Of a DNA stretch of 64,000 nt, positions 52,538 through 63,306 are shown piece by piece; positions within the stretch are counted from its first letter, which is position 1, and the number at the start of each line of letters is the position of its first letter. The notes below the pieces were generated by a model. That model made no database searches. It saw only the letters and a list, made by a program, of their open reading frames with translations, and was not told the origin of the DNA. The stretch spans positions 3,047,212 through 3,111,211 of the forward strand of contig CAADRB010000007.1 of the NCBI GenBank assembly GCA_900708905.1, in the 5' to 3' direction. The position numbers and the translations under genes are program-made. This DNA comes from Hymenolepis diminuta. Its lineage: Eukaryota; Platyhelminthes; Cestoda; Cyclophyllidea; Hymenolepididae.

Positions 52538-54327
52538 GTAAAGTAATGCATGCAAAGGCAGTAGTAGTGGTAGTACTGAATGTAAACAAATCCACCGGCC
52601 ACTAAGACTTTTGTGCACATACATGCACGTGTTTAATACCTGAATATCATCAACGTTGTCTTAATCTCTGTCACTACCTTAGCGAGAGGTATATTGGCCA
52701 AATATACTGATAAGGTAGTGATTTTAACTCTGATATAAATACAAGATGTATCCTTAAAAGCCGTGCATATTATGGCGTAAGACCGTTTATTACTTGTTTC
52801 ATATATCTTATTTATGAGGTTTTGCAATACTGGAAAGCTCAAAGAAGATATTTCTAAGGCTATAGTACAGAGCTACCCCACTTACATCTACCAGTACCCC
52901 AGTGATTCTAGGGACGGGAGTGTTAAAATTTGTAAATTTCAGTTGTACACCTTATACTGCCATCTGAACCGGTCTGTGAAACATCGAATTGCAAAGACAC
53001 AAAACGAAACCGAAATGTTCAAATTCAGTTTTTTCTCTACTATGTGAAAAGTAAATAGTTGAACATTCTGTTCTTCCAGTAAGTACCTGTAAGCTTCTCC
53101 TAAATATAAAGATACCCATCTTTATATTTTTATTTGTTTTGCGCTCTGGTTTGATTCGATCAGGTGAAAAAGAGGTTTATTATGTTTAGAAATAATCTAA
53201 ATTTTCTATGGCGAGTAACTTAAATCAATTAACAGAAAGTCCAACAAATGATAAGTGGTAGGGATCACAAAGAGGCTGAGATAGATGATATTAATGTCAA
53301 AAAATTGGATTATTTTTCATAAACTAATATTTTACTCATTTTGAAGTAAAAAAGAAGCGCATTTTGATCTTCCTATTCGCGTAGTTTTATTGAAATCCGT
53401 CCATCTTCTATCCTACAGTTCCAGAAAGGTCAAACACTAATTTTTATAGAAAGATCATAATGAAAATAAATCTATTTACTTATAAATTTTATAATGGCTA
53501 TTGATTCGGTCAAACGGGCATATAGCTTCACATCAGCTCTGAATACTATATTTATCGGTAGACTGCGATTTCTTCATTTTGCATTTTGGAAAGAGGTTTC
53601 TATCTCAGTTAGACCCAAAGAAAGCAAAGAGAATTTAACGAGCGTGTCGGACTTATGCGACTATTCTAATTCTCATTGTTCGGGGTAGAACTTAGGAATG
53701 AAATGTAATGTAAAGTATAAATATGAAATGAAATGCCAACATTTTGATCCACTAACACTTGTAATGGTAGGCAAGAGCATTAAAGTACATTCAATCAATT
53801 AAATTGGATACTACGCCGAATTTTAAAGCTTCTCTCGAGTAGGCTGTATGATTTTGCTTGCGAATCTAAGTCAGTTTGAGATCTGTCTATTTATTTAATT
53901 AAAGGTAATAGCAACTTTTACCTAACAAAAATTTGCTAATCAACTTAGATTTGTAATCGACAGTCTAGTTTCATCGATTTCCGATACCTTTCAATAATTT
54001 GAATGCCCAATTCTTCATGTATTTACCTCATTGAACGTATTATTGTTTCTTGAGCTACGACTTCATGCTTAAAAATTTTTGCTATTGTCACTTTTAATAT
54101 ACTAACATATCGTTGAATATCATGTCACTTATTAAATGCTTTGCTAACATATCATGAAGCAGTGATGCATCTGGATGATAATAACAATTAGTGACATCAA
54201 GTTCGTCACCCCATTGGTTACTGCCTGAATAAAGTGAAGCGGCGCCAACACATTACGCTATTCTATTGTCCGCGTGGATCACAGCTGTTCCAGCAAGATT
54301 TCATTTAAACTCTAACAGCACACGAAG

Positions 54328-54643
54328 ATGTTGTCGTTAGAGCGAAGTCTTGGAGTACTTATTTTACAACTTTTACGCCTATTTCTCGTATCTGCTGAAG
54401 GAAATACCATTGAGTGCTACACTCAAAACGGTCCCCCTTATAATGGAACGCTGAACCACACTGCAGCTGGTGAACCTTGTCTGCCTTGGAGTGAATTCAC
54501 TCATCTTCATCTGAGAAGCAGTTGGAATGCTTCTGTCCTTCAAGAACAATCTAATTACTGTCGAAATCCTGACGATGATCCAAGAGGTCCCTGGTGTATG
54601 GTAACAAGATCCAAGTATGGAACGTGTGGCGTTCCCCATTGCG
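54328..54643 (+). CDS. Kringle-domain secreted/receptor protein, exon 1 (signal peptide and kringle 1)
   Basis: This is the first coding exon of an extracellular or membrane protein. The ATG follows an in-frame TAA four codons earlier. Residues 1-24 form a signal peptide with a hydrophobic core (LGVLILQLLRLFLV) and a likely cut after VSA. Residues 29-105 are a complete kringle with its six cysteines in order (ECY, GEPC, NYC, PWC, GTC, PHC) and the family motif CRNPDDDPRGPWC. NGT, NHT and NAS are possible N-glycosylation sites. The exon ends in phase 1 at a GTAAAT donor. Kringles are disulfide-stabilised binding modules found in plasminogen-like proteases, HGF, ROR and MuSK-type receptor kinases and neurotrypsin. 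A kringle directly after the signal peptide with no intron between them is unusual. The later domains lie outside what I can read, so the protein class is open. Confidence 0.9.
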
Positions 54644-56612
54644 GTAAATCTTATAAGGGCTTAATTTTATTTTGACTTCAACGTTTAAAACTGCCTGAAG
54701 GGTGTGTTAAATTACTGTATATATTAGTGATTGAAATAGCTAGTCGATAATGAACTTTTCAACTGTCAAGTACTCTTCATATCTCTAAGCAGTCATTACT
54801 GGATCATTAAAGTCAGTTTTATTTTTGTTACTTGGAACAGTGGAGAAATTATTTATATGTTTAAACATGGGAAAGCATTAAAGAGAATAACAAACGAGTC
54901 AAATAAATTGTGTATAATGAGAGAGGGGTCAACAATAAATGAGTGATGAATTCAGAATATCACAAGTTTTATTTTACTTGAATTTGGCAGCATTGAGCAG
55001 TCCAACTTTTCACATACTGATGTCCAATTTTCGTCATATTTCTCCTAGATTCATGGTTGAAATTAATTATTTTATTTTAGCAGTTGGTTCCGATTTATTT
55101 GTATACCTCCTTACAGTCAAAAGCATAAAGACGTAATTCGCAGCGATGCATTCCACATGTCATACATCCCTACAGCTCACCCGTTCTGTTTTATAAGTAA
55201 ATTATTAATCTCGTATACTCTGTCCTTCACCATTTTCAAAATTATCTTGTTTAATACTTAAATTTATGAGTTTAAGGAGATTTATAAATTGAAACATATA
55301 ATTAACTAAACGGTTAGTGATAGTCACGCATACGTTGCTCCCCAATGGACCGCATTCCATGAGAATAAGAAATACCATTTTGATTAAGAAAATAGGCCTG
55401 TTAGGAGACATAAAGAGTATCGAGAAAACGAAGAGAACGTTATCATATTCCAGTCTTTAGAGGTCACAATTTTAGGATTTCATCCTTAGATTTTACGAAT
55501 GTATTTATGTACAGAGCTTAATAATCAGTTTACTAAATTGAGTGTCGAGTCCGTTCCGTTTACTACAACCGTTTGCAGATTATTAATTTACAATTTTATT
55601 TAAAAACGGCAAAATACTTAATATTATGAATATTTCTCCCAAAGATAAAACTGAACTTATTAAAAACATTATGTTTCAATTACACGATATGAATATTATT
55701 TTAAACTAGCCAATCTCTAGTTAATAAACTTACTTTTAATCAGTTTTAATAAGCTGAAGTGTATCAATAAAATTTTGTATTTTAATATAATTAGTACTTA
55801 GAATAATATCAATGAATTCCTCCCCCCTCCCCTTTTATCATTAGAAAATTTAATTTTTATCGAAATCAATGGAAAATAATCTAATGTGTGGAATAGTTTA
55901 CCTCTCAAGCATTTGCAAACCCTATAATTTATTTCATGTGTACTCCTAAAGAGGACAAATCGCAATTTATAAGGTAAGCAAAACATCAAAGTGGACGATA
56001 AATTCTCGCATGTTTTGAGTAATAAACGACCATAAACGAAGAGCCTGACTAATTCAGATCAAAATGGATTAATAAAACCAAAAGTACAACCGCATTGTCT
56101 CTCTCACTTTGAGTAACATTGTTTTAATAATAAGAGGCTTAATATTTGATCTAAATATTTCTATTTGGATTCCTCTAAAACCCACAAATGTTTTAGTTTG
56201 TTGCTATTTGATATCTCTAGAATGGTTTACTTTTTGTCTACGCAAAATTAAATTCAATATTTGTTAAACAGAAAAATTAACGGAAATGTCATTTTGTCAT
56301 TTCTGTTATCGAAAATAAAATGAGGAATATTCCTTCCGTTGCACGTACCATTGTAATAAAATTGGGAAGTGAGATATTCACCAATCCATCTCGAAAGATT
56401 AGCGAATGGAATTACTTGTTTACTTTGAACTTCTTTAAAAGTGGAAGAGTAGATGAAAATGCAGATTTTCAAATGAAAAGTGCTTTATCTCCATTTGAAA
56501 ATGATTTTACACTTTGTTCACCCTTATGTGATATTTAATCAAAAAAAATAATTCTAAAGAAATATAAAAGAATTAGACATATTTATGAAATTTTTCCTTT
56601 TTCATATTTTAG
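54644..56612 (+). other. Kringle gene intron 1 (phase 1)
   Basis: The 1969-base intron runs from GTAAAT to TTTTTCATATTTTAG. It is AT-rich with nothing recognisable inside. Several open frames of 60-72 codons on both strands look fortuitous. Confidence 0.8.
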
Positions 56613-56686
56613 AACATTTGGTTGATTGCTACGATGGAGTAGGTGAAGACTACACGGGAGACGCAGAAATCGCAGAGAATGGAGAG
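56613..56686 (+). CDS. Kringle gene exon 2 (first part of kringle 2)
   Basis: This 74-base exon was found by splice sites and domain logic, as it is too short to stand out as an open frame. After the phase-1 junction it reads EHLVDCYDGVGEDYTGDAEI and AENGE, which carries the first kringle cysteine in the classic C-Y-x-G-x-G-x-x-Y-x-G pattern. It ends in phase 0 before GTAGGA. Joined to exon 3 it yields AENGE-PCVTW, the expected run from the first to the second kringle cysteine. The exact fit of frame and motif across both junctions makes the exon secure. Confidence 0.88.
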
Positions 56687-56869
56687 GTAGGATAAATTTC
56701 TACAAATAGCTAATCGAGTTGATAATATAATAACTTCGTTGGAATATATGCTTTTTCAGAAGATAGGACAAAAATTTCAAACACATTATAGGAACAGATG
56801 AAGAAGCTAAGGCAATAGCTAGCAGCTAATGTCAAACAATAGTTACAATAAGTACACAAAGAGTTGTGT

Positions 56870-57110
56870 AGTCAAAAGGGTATTGGATGGAGCCCAATGA
56901 GGATCCAAGAGAGAAAGGGAGAGATGAGGCAGAGAGGAGATGAGATGGGAGCGCACAAATAAACAAGTGACAAATGAGTGGAAATACAAAGACAGTGAAT
57001 TTGAGTCACTTGAACAGGGACGCGTGTGAGAGCATGAATGCAGGTGTACTTTTGATGTAACGGGAGCGTTATAGAAAAAAGGTGAATCAATAAACTCGTC
57101 AAGAAATGAC
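56870..57110. other. Purine-rich island 3
   Basis: The + strand is rich in GAGAGAAAGGGAGAGATGAGG-like sequence, and the minus strand consequently shows a 76-codon pyrimidine-coded open frame rich in Leu, Ser and Pro. It lies inside intron 2 of the kringle gene. I see no protein family in it. Confidence 0.35.
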
Positions 57111-57539
57111 AGATAGGAGTTGAGTCATAGGGTCATAAAGTTGAAAGTTCACTTCATTTTCCTAAAGAATGTGACAAGAAAGTACCAATGGGGAAAAGCA
57201 GAAAGAATTGTTCTTCAAATCTACTGATAACCGATTTCAGTCGCTTCCTAAAGTTAGAATTTATAAAATTTTCTTGATCCACTTTTACTAATAATCATAT
57301 TAATATTTCAGTACAACAATTGTTGGTTAAGTTAATGGAAAGATTATCAACGCTAGCTAACATTTCTAGTTATTCGCCTGATTAATAATGATAAAACTAC
57401 AAACTACTCTGTCCCCAAAGAGAGAAAGCAATGTTGTGCCTCCCAGACATTAATTGAATTGATTTGATAGATATTATACCATTTAACTATGCCAATCATT
57501 TTTTCTCACCTGGTGTTTATATCCGACGGAGCGGAAGAA

Positions 57540-57927
57540 TGTTAGTCAGACAATATGCTAACAGGTGAGTGGCAGCTGACTTTACCACATCAAGATCTGC
57601 CCTTATGTGAACTGCCATGATGATGACATGGAGGCTTGGTATTCACCCTGGTGCGTGGAACTGACATACGAATGGTGTTCGTTCGATATTGAACTTCCTG
57701 GTGTTCCACCTTCCTGTTGGCTTCTGCCCGGGTAATGTCCATGAGCTGAGATGTCAGCATACGATTAACTTTCATCGGTCCAGATCCGAAAATATGAGAT
57801 TGAATACGGGGATTTAAGTCCAGTTACCTGGTGCTTTATTTATAAAGAACCGAAAGTGGGATGGATGGCTCTGAATAATAGTGAACACATAGACCAGTCA
57901 CCATGGAGATGTCTGAAATCCGATTGA
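57540..57927 (+). pseudogene. Kringle-like relic inside intron 2
   Basis: This GC-richer island carries kringle-like pieces on the + strand, the strand of the host gene. A first piece reads TGEWQLTLPHQDLP (57562-57603), like the kringle run G-x-x-C-x-x-W-x-x-x-x-P-H. After a frame change, 57580-57732 is open and holds NCHDDDMEAWYSPWCVELTY followed by EWC. This matches the N-x-C...D-D...P-W-C...Y-E-x-C part of a kringle with nearly the family spacing. Three stops follow, and then the same frame is open again (57769-57924) with PVTWCFIYKEPKVGW, like a second P-W-C-F...P-x-V-x-W. It may be decayed duplicate kringle exons or an unused alternative half-kringle. Minus-strand readings (Ser/His/Gln-rich, 57775-57590) are a competing explanation, so this is tentative. 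Confidence 0.35.
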
Positions 57928-58893
57928 TGATGATTTCAAGCGTAACTTTTAGAAGTGGCAATGAGCACTAACCCACGTGTCAAGAATTCATCAAAATATA
58001 CGAATGTAGATTGCTACCTCAACGACACCAGATATGTTTTTTTTCCAAAAGAATATTGTTGAGAGGCCTTATTAATGCTCTCATCTATTACAAAACTGAT
58101 TCTTCCACTCACCAATATGCACGCAACGTCCTAACACAAAATTTATTATTATTCATTGTGAAGAAGGAAATAAGTGTACTATGTATTCAAAGAGGACATC
58201 TAAAAAGCGGCAGTAGAACCAGTTCAAAGAATGCCTGAAGGATTTATGAAGTGGAATAAGTGATAAAATTCAAATACCTTACTGCCTCTATTATGTAATG
58301 GGTAGGCTATCTGTATATTCCGTTTTTCATATGTTTCATAATATACTCAACTATTTCTTAACCTTGGCAGCATGGAAATCCAGATGAAACGATTTCATAT
58401 AATTTCACTTGTATCTTCATATTCCTTAAAACAGCCATCCATATTGTTGATCCTCCATGCATTTCTGCTGGTATATTTGTTAATAACTTTTCATTCCACA
58501 AATAGTTGTAAAGAATATCTGCACAAACGACTTCCATTTTTTTTCAAACCTTTTAACTGCGGTTTATATTCCAATATGCGAGAGATAGATTTATTTTCAG
58601 AATTTGGCTGGCAGATTGGACTCTCTTTCTCACGAAATGCATCTGACTTAAGATATCAAAGCCAACTCGTTGAGTGAGAAACTTTAGATTGGCAAAAGAT
58701 TGGTTAATTAGAAACTCATGAATACTTTGGCCATATTTTCCCTTTCTCTGTGTAGACCCGCCCAGAGATAAAGCCTAAGCTTTTGTAGTTGTGTGGTAAG
58801 GTTTCTAAAAGGGACCTTTTCTGTAAGTACTTGGACATTCATATCATTCAACCTTTCCGCTATGAAGTAAAACTTTTGTTTCCATTTTTACAG

Positions 58894-59170
58894 CCCTGTG
58901 TTACTTGGTCTCACTATATGCGCATGAGTCATGCTAAACCCGGGCAACTTCAACTGGTATTTATCAAATACAACTCCCCTACCAATCGGACAGTGGTTCC
59001 TCTTTTCGATTCTAGTATAGAAAGCTTCCGAAGTTGCCGAAATCCCGGTGGAAAAATGGCGAAACCCTGGTGTTATGTACATATCAAGGAGAAGGTATCG
59101 GGCGATTTCGTTTTCCCACACTTTTATCTCAGCGAATTCCAAACGATGCCGTGCAAATTGGACAAGTGTG
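58894..59170 (+). CDS. Kringle gene exon 3 (rest of kringle 2)
   Basis: The exon follows TTTCCATTTTTACAG and continues kringle 2 in phase 0 with PCVTWSHYMRMSH. It supplies cysteines two to six: PCVTW, SCRNPGG, KPWCYV, MPCK and DKCG. It ends in phase 1 before GTATGT, the same phase as after kringle 1, so kringle 2 is a symmetrical 1-1 module. The loops are long: 43 residues lie between the second and third cysteines (26 in kringle 1) and 26 between the fourth and fifth (9 in kringle 1). The splice pattern does not suggest a hidden intron, because removing the GT-AG pairs inside would put the cysteines out of frame. NRT is a possible glycosylation site. The transcript must continue to further exons that I could not identify before the window ends. 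Confidence 0.88.
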
Positions 59171-60390
59171 GTATGTACTATTATACTGAGAATAACACTA
59201 TTTTACTATTACATTTTGGCCTCTTAATTGAAATCAATTAATCAGATAAGTTCAGCTATTCAGGTAACCTTTTTCAATTTCACTGTAACGATAATCTTGT
59301 TAACAGGGGTTAGACTTTGTCTATTATGTAATTCCATTGGTTATACGTTCAGTTTTTTGTTAAGTTATGTATGCAATTCGTGGACCATTTTTTTCACTTT
59401 GGTTAACGATTACTGCAAATCTTTATTAAAGTTTTAATAATCGTAGAAATTTCAATTCTACTGAATAACTCCGCCTATCAAGTGACTGCCTTTATTCCCC
59501 GCGCCTCATTTTCATCATGTGAGGTTGCATTTTTATTGACCACACTGAATTCATTTCATTCCTCTTATAAAGAGCGGCCATTCATTGACAATTGAAGTAC
59601 ATCAGAGTATGAATCCGTGTGCGTAATCCATGCTTAATTCATTCAATAGGACAGTACCGCTTATTCATATTTAATACTATCCTTGCGTTATTCGAGTATT
59701 TTGGATTCCTAGTCGTGGGAATTATGCAATTCCTATACCACTGCTGATGAGATCTGGGAAACTCTAAATGCTTCATTGCACCTCTGGTGTATTTCAAAAT
59801 AATACAACAATGTTATGCTTCACAAAATTTTGATTTCTCGTTTTAAGGCCCAGGATTCTATAAATCAAATAGATGGTTAAATATAGCGTCAAATATAAAC
59901 CCTGTGGCTCATTCGTGCGCGTCTGCCAAGTCAGAAGTGGCAGTTTCGATAAGTACATTCAGTGAACGTAAGTGCTGGTTAAGGAAGACAGCGATAATTT
60001 TTCGTTAGAGTGAGGTTCGAAAAATACTTTCCTACTCAAGATGAATGTTGGAAAGTGTTTTCATTTCACAGTTTTGGAATTGATAAAAGTGTACGAGACT
60101 TCAGAGTCGTTTACTATCCCAAAATATAAAGGCAACAAAAGTGGGAGGGCTTAACTGGGAACTCCTTTATAGATATTCGGCGATGTGCAGTAGGCTTCGC
60201 AGAGGACAAGATGATAACTATGCGAGGGGAGTCAGTGGGATAATAGGAGTTCTGGAATAAGCATCCACATCTAGGAATATACCCAAACTTAAATGAATGG
60301 TACAGACTTGTGTTTACTTTTTTATAAGTTCGTGTGGAAAACTCCTCAAGTTCATTATGGAGGCACACTTATTGGAAACTCTTAGTCCGT
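59171..60390. other. Downstream part of the kringle gene, no exon recognised
   Basis: This is most likely intron 3 of the kringle gene, opening with GTATGT. No segment with the Pro-Trp-Cys or paired-cysteine signature of another kringle was seen here or further to the right. Confidence 0.4.
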
Positions 60391-60525
60391 CAATCCTCTT
60401 ATTGAGTAGAATCAACCAGTATGGTTGGCCTTCTGCACCAATGGATATGCACCAATGAGCATCAATTTTGTGAACTCTGATTTGGCAGACGTTCGAATTT
60501 ACCACTGCACCATCAGCATCCAAAA
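60391..60525 (-). repeat. tRNA-derived SINE, copy C
   Basis: Read on the minus strand the head is GGTGCAGTGGTAAATTCG, a good tRNA A-box region. It is followed by AACGTCTGCCAAATCAGAGT (60493 to 60474), the anticodon-arm block shared with copies A and B. The CTGCCAA loop carries GCC, the anticodon of a glycine tRNA. The body has ATACTGGTTGATTCTACTCA (60422 to 60403), matching the ACTGGTTAA block of the other copies. The overlapping minus-strand open frame is a by-product. Confidence 0.6.
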
Positions 60526-63060
60526 TCTTGAGCTTAATAATTCACCTAGAAAACAGAAATATATTTTAGTCATTACCTTTGAATGTGGTGGATATCATTA
60601 ATCCAACACGTCCTAGCATGGTACATCTCTCAAGTACGTGTCAACCACGTGTCTATCAGTGTACTTTTGTGGCTTAAACGATTTTCATCCAAATACTGTT
60701 TCATCAACAAAAGAACAGTTCCTGTGATTAATTATCCAATCTATTGCGACCTAAGTAAACAGGTTGGTGTTGTATTGTTTAAACTTGCAACTATGGAATA
60801 TAAGCCGTTCCGTCTAAGAAACTTATTTCTTATTTTAATAAGGATAAATCGAAAAGGAAATTCATAAAGTGTACCTGATGGAACGGTGTTTAATGTGTTC
60901 GTACTTAGTGAATGGAATTGACATCCACACTAAATAAAGTGGTGACAAAGTTAGTTTATCGCCATGGGGATTCCGTGATCGTACGCCTATCCCCAAACTG
61001 TCATTTGCAAATGTTTTCCTAATAGAGTTTTCAAGCTGAATTCGTTAATATTAGGAGTCAGATGCCTAAATTTCACAATCCGCTTTCCTTTCATCAGTAT
61101 ATGCGATATTGAAAGTCATATATCTCGCATCCAACTTTTTAATTTAATGGAATTGATCATTTCCTCGGTAGTTATGGTAGAATTCCGAGTCTTGAATCAA
61201 AGCAATTTTTGGTTAATACTGAAGCTCATTTCTGTTTGAGTTTAACAATCTAATGTTACTTCATCTTGCCTGCCGCGACTTACAGTTGTTTATGTCCCTG
61301 TTTTAACTCTTTGTTCGTACTTTATCCCTGGTCCATTAACGTAATGTGTCGTCAGTGTCATCATCCATTGTTATTCAATGTGCACGATGTGATTAGTCAA
61401 TAAAGTGTATTAACAATGACTGACTAAGGAACATAAATTATAGAATATATGATTATTCTATTTCTCTTTCGTACTCTTCTTAATTCTTTTCGAGCTTCAG
61501 TTTGCGTACAGTCGGAAGAGCTAAATACTCGATTCAACCATTTGTAGCCTTCTAAAACCTCTATAACTATCAGTTTCATATTTGTACCTAGGAAGTATAT
61601 ACCTCTTAGATTGATAATTCTCATTGTATACTCAAAATCTTGCTCACTTTATCTTATTTGGTCTATATATTGAGTCTCTTGTGGTTTACTCAATAGGATT
61701 CACTTTCCTTTGTCAATTAACTAGTCTATATGCTCCAGACACTAGATTTTACGGTGCCTATTCTCCACTGTAATCTATTTCGGAAAAGATATATGCTCTT
61801 TTTGTAGAAATTGACTGGCTATGTCCTTTCTGTTCCAATCTTAGGGAATTAATGCAATCGATTTTAGTTGAAGTCTTATAAGAAGTTTCTGCGCAGTCAA
61901 AAATTACGAATTTTAGATTCATCGGTGCACTCCCAGTGGGCTTAGCAAATAAGGAGGTTGGCAGAATTCAGATTTCTCAGTTGGAAAGTTCCGTTTTGCC
62001 GCCCCTCCATCGAAGATAAGTGTTAGAAAAAGCCATTATAAAAGGACTTGAGAGTCCATTGAGTCAAAATGACGTCATACTCTATGTCAATGATAGAAAT
62101 TGGAGATAAGTAGAGTATAGAGAAGGAGAAAATTAAATTAGGGGACCTCTAACCAAAGTTGACAGTACTTCGTTTAATCCTAAGAACATCGTACATTTTT
62201 GAGCTTAAGAACTTCTTGGTGTGATATATTTATATTACAATTGGTTGAGGCTATGAAGGCTCCGTGAGGGCCAAATATCAAGAAAAAGAATTTCCCCGCA
62301 CTTTTACAAACAATTTCTGATTTATTTTGAAAAAAGAAAGTGTATACCTCGAGCTGGCGTCTCTTTTAATTATTGTTATTTGTTCTAATAATGCACGGTG
62401 ACCTTACGTCCTACCTACAATTAACTATTATCTCAATTTGATTAGCAATCCAATCCAACTTTCTGCCTTTATTCTGCGTATGGTTCATCCATCGGGTTGG
62501 AAGCAATTTAATCAAGTTTCTATTTTGTGCGATGCCAACAGTTTAATTTTAATCTATTGATTATTCGTCATTTTGGCTTTCTAAACCCAAGGTGACTGCC
62601 TATTGATAATATAAATATACTGGCACCGTCTCTGTTTATCTTACGGGATTTTAATTCGTGATGCTGGAAAAATCTAGAGCTTAACCAGTCTCCTTTTTCC
62701 TAATTTGGTGATTCCTAAGATAGAGGGTTATATGCAAAATCGGTGTTTTGAATTCTATTACAGGGGAGCATACCCAGGCCCTCAAATACTAAACCTTAGT
62801 TCTTCCGTGGCATTATCACTATGAATAAGGAACTCAAACCAAACATCCACGCATTTATGATTGCCTATTAAGGTTAATGAATTAAGTAGTTATTGGATGG
62901 ATTAAAATGATAGCGACTTAACTGATCAGACCTTTTGTTCTAATTTACCCTAGCTACTATTCGTAGCAATTTCCATAAATCAAACTAGGACATATTTATA
63001 AAATTAATTAATATATTTAAATTTTACTACCACTTCAATAGGACTAATGTGAAAGTTATG
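60526..63060. other. Unassigned DNA right of SINE copy C
   Basis: An open frame of 94 codons on the + strand (60583-60867) has no recognisable domain and no clear splice sites, and the rest shows nothing I can support. Exons of the kringle gene could be hidden here. Confidence 0.35.
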
Positions 63061-63165
63061 TGCGTGTGTGTGTGAAATGACGTGCGCGTTCTGCTTACAC
63101 GCTGCTGACCTGAAATTGTTTACTCCTATTGTTTACGCTTACAAGGCGCCGATGCGTGTACATAA
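63061..63165. promoter_or_regulatory. GCGTG-rich island beside the assembly gap
   Basis: A short GT run (TGCGTGTGTGTGTG, 63061-63074) opens an island with GCGTG at 63062 and 63154, CGTGCGCG near 63081 and CACGC at 63098. Together with the GC-rich sequence at the gap this resembles the island in front of the ankyrin/SOCS-type gene. It may be a promoter or the start of a repeat that broke the assembly. Confidence 0.25.
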
Positions 63166-63252
63166 ACCTTTCTCTCGCTATGTTGTGTGAAGTTGTCAGG
63201 ATAGCAAACTGTCAGACTAGAATGGGATTTTTAACAAGCCTTTTTCGATGCG

Positions 63253-63306
63253 NNNNNNNNNNNNNNNNNNNNNNNNNNNNNNNNNNNNNNNNNNNNNNNN
63301 NNNNNN
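63253..63306. other. Assembly gap (54 N)
   Basis: A run of 54 undetermined bases interrupts the sequence. The flanks (GATGCG on the left, GTGCGTAG on the right) are GC-richer than the surroundings, consistent with a GC-rich or repetitive stretch that was not resolved. The open frame that runs into the gap is not evidence of a gene. Confidence 0.98.

Larger units (their letters stand above)
40239..54260. other. Gene-free AT-rich DNA upstream of the kringle gene
   Basis: No complete gene is supported in these 14 kb. Noted inside are a TAAA-type microsatellite (47062-47084), a purine-rich island (50280-50420) and a possible 51-base exon (52487-52537). Two open frames (52814-53047 and 53494-53688) could not be assigned. 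The right-hand part may include upstream non-coding exons of the kringle gene. Confidence 0.45.
56687..58893 (+). other. Kringle gene intron 2 (phase 0, inside kringle 2)
   Basis: The 2207-base intron runs from GTAGGA to TTTCCATTTTTACAG. It contains a purine-rich island (56870-57110) and a GC-richer island with decayed kringle-like sequence (57540-57927). It splits the kringle fold just before the second cysteine, a common internal intron position in animal kringles. Confidence 0.75.

Noticed and set aside
52814..53688. Two + strand open frames (77 and 64 codons) before the kringle gene
   Set aside because: They have somewhat protein-like composition but no recognisable domain, and no convincing splice sites connect them to a gene.
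54379..54639. 86-codon minus-strand open frame opposite kringle 1
   Set aside because: It is the antisense shadow of an exon with all six kringle cysteines.
58957..59132. Two possible micro-introns (37 and 38 bases) within kringle exon 3
   Set aside because: Removing both restores the frame only after the second one, and the third and fourth kringle cysteines between them would be read out of frame.
58888..59142. 84-codon minus-strand open frame opposite kringle exon 3
   Set aside because: It is antisense to a supported exon and has no domain of its own.
60583..60867. 94-codon + strand open frame downstream of kringle exon 3
   Set aside because: It does not continue the kringle gene in phase 1 from a clear acceptor and shows no extracellular-domain pattern.
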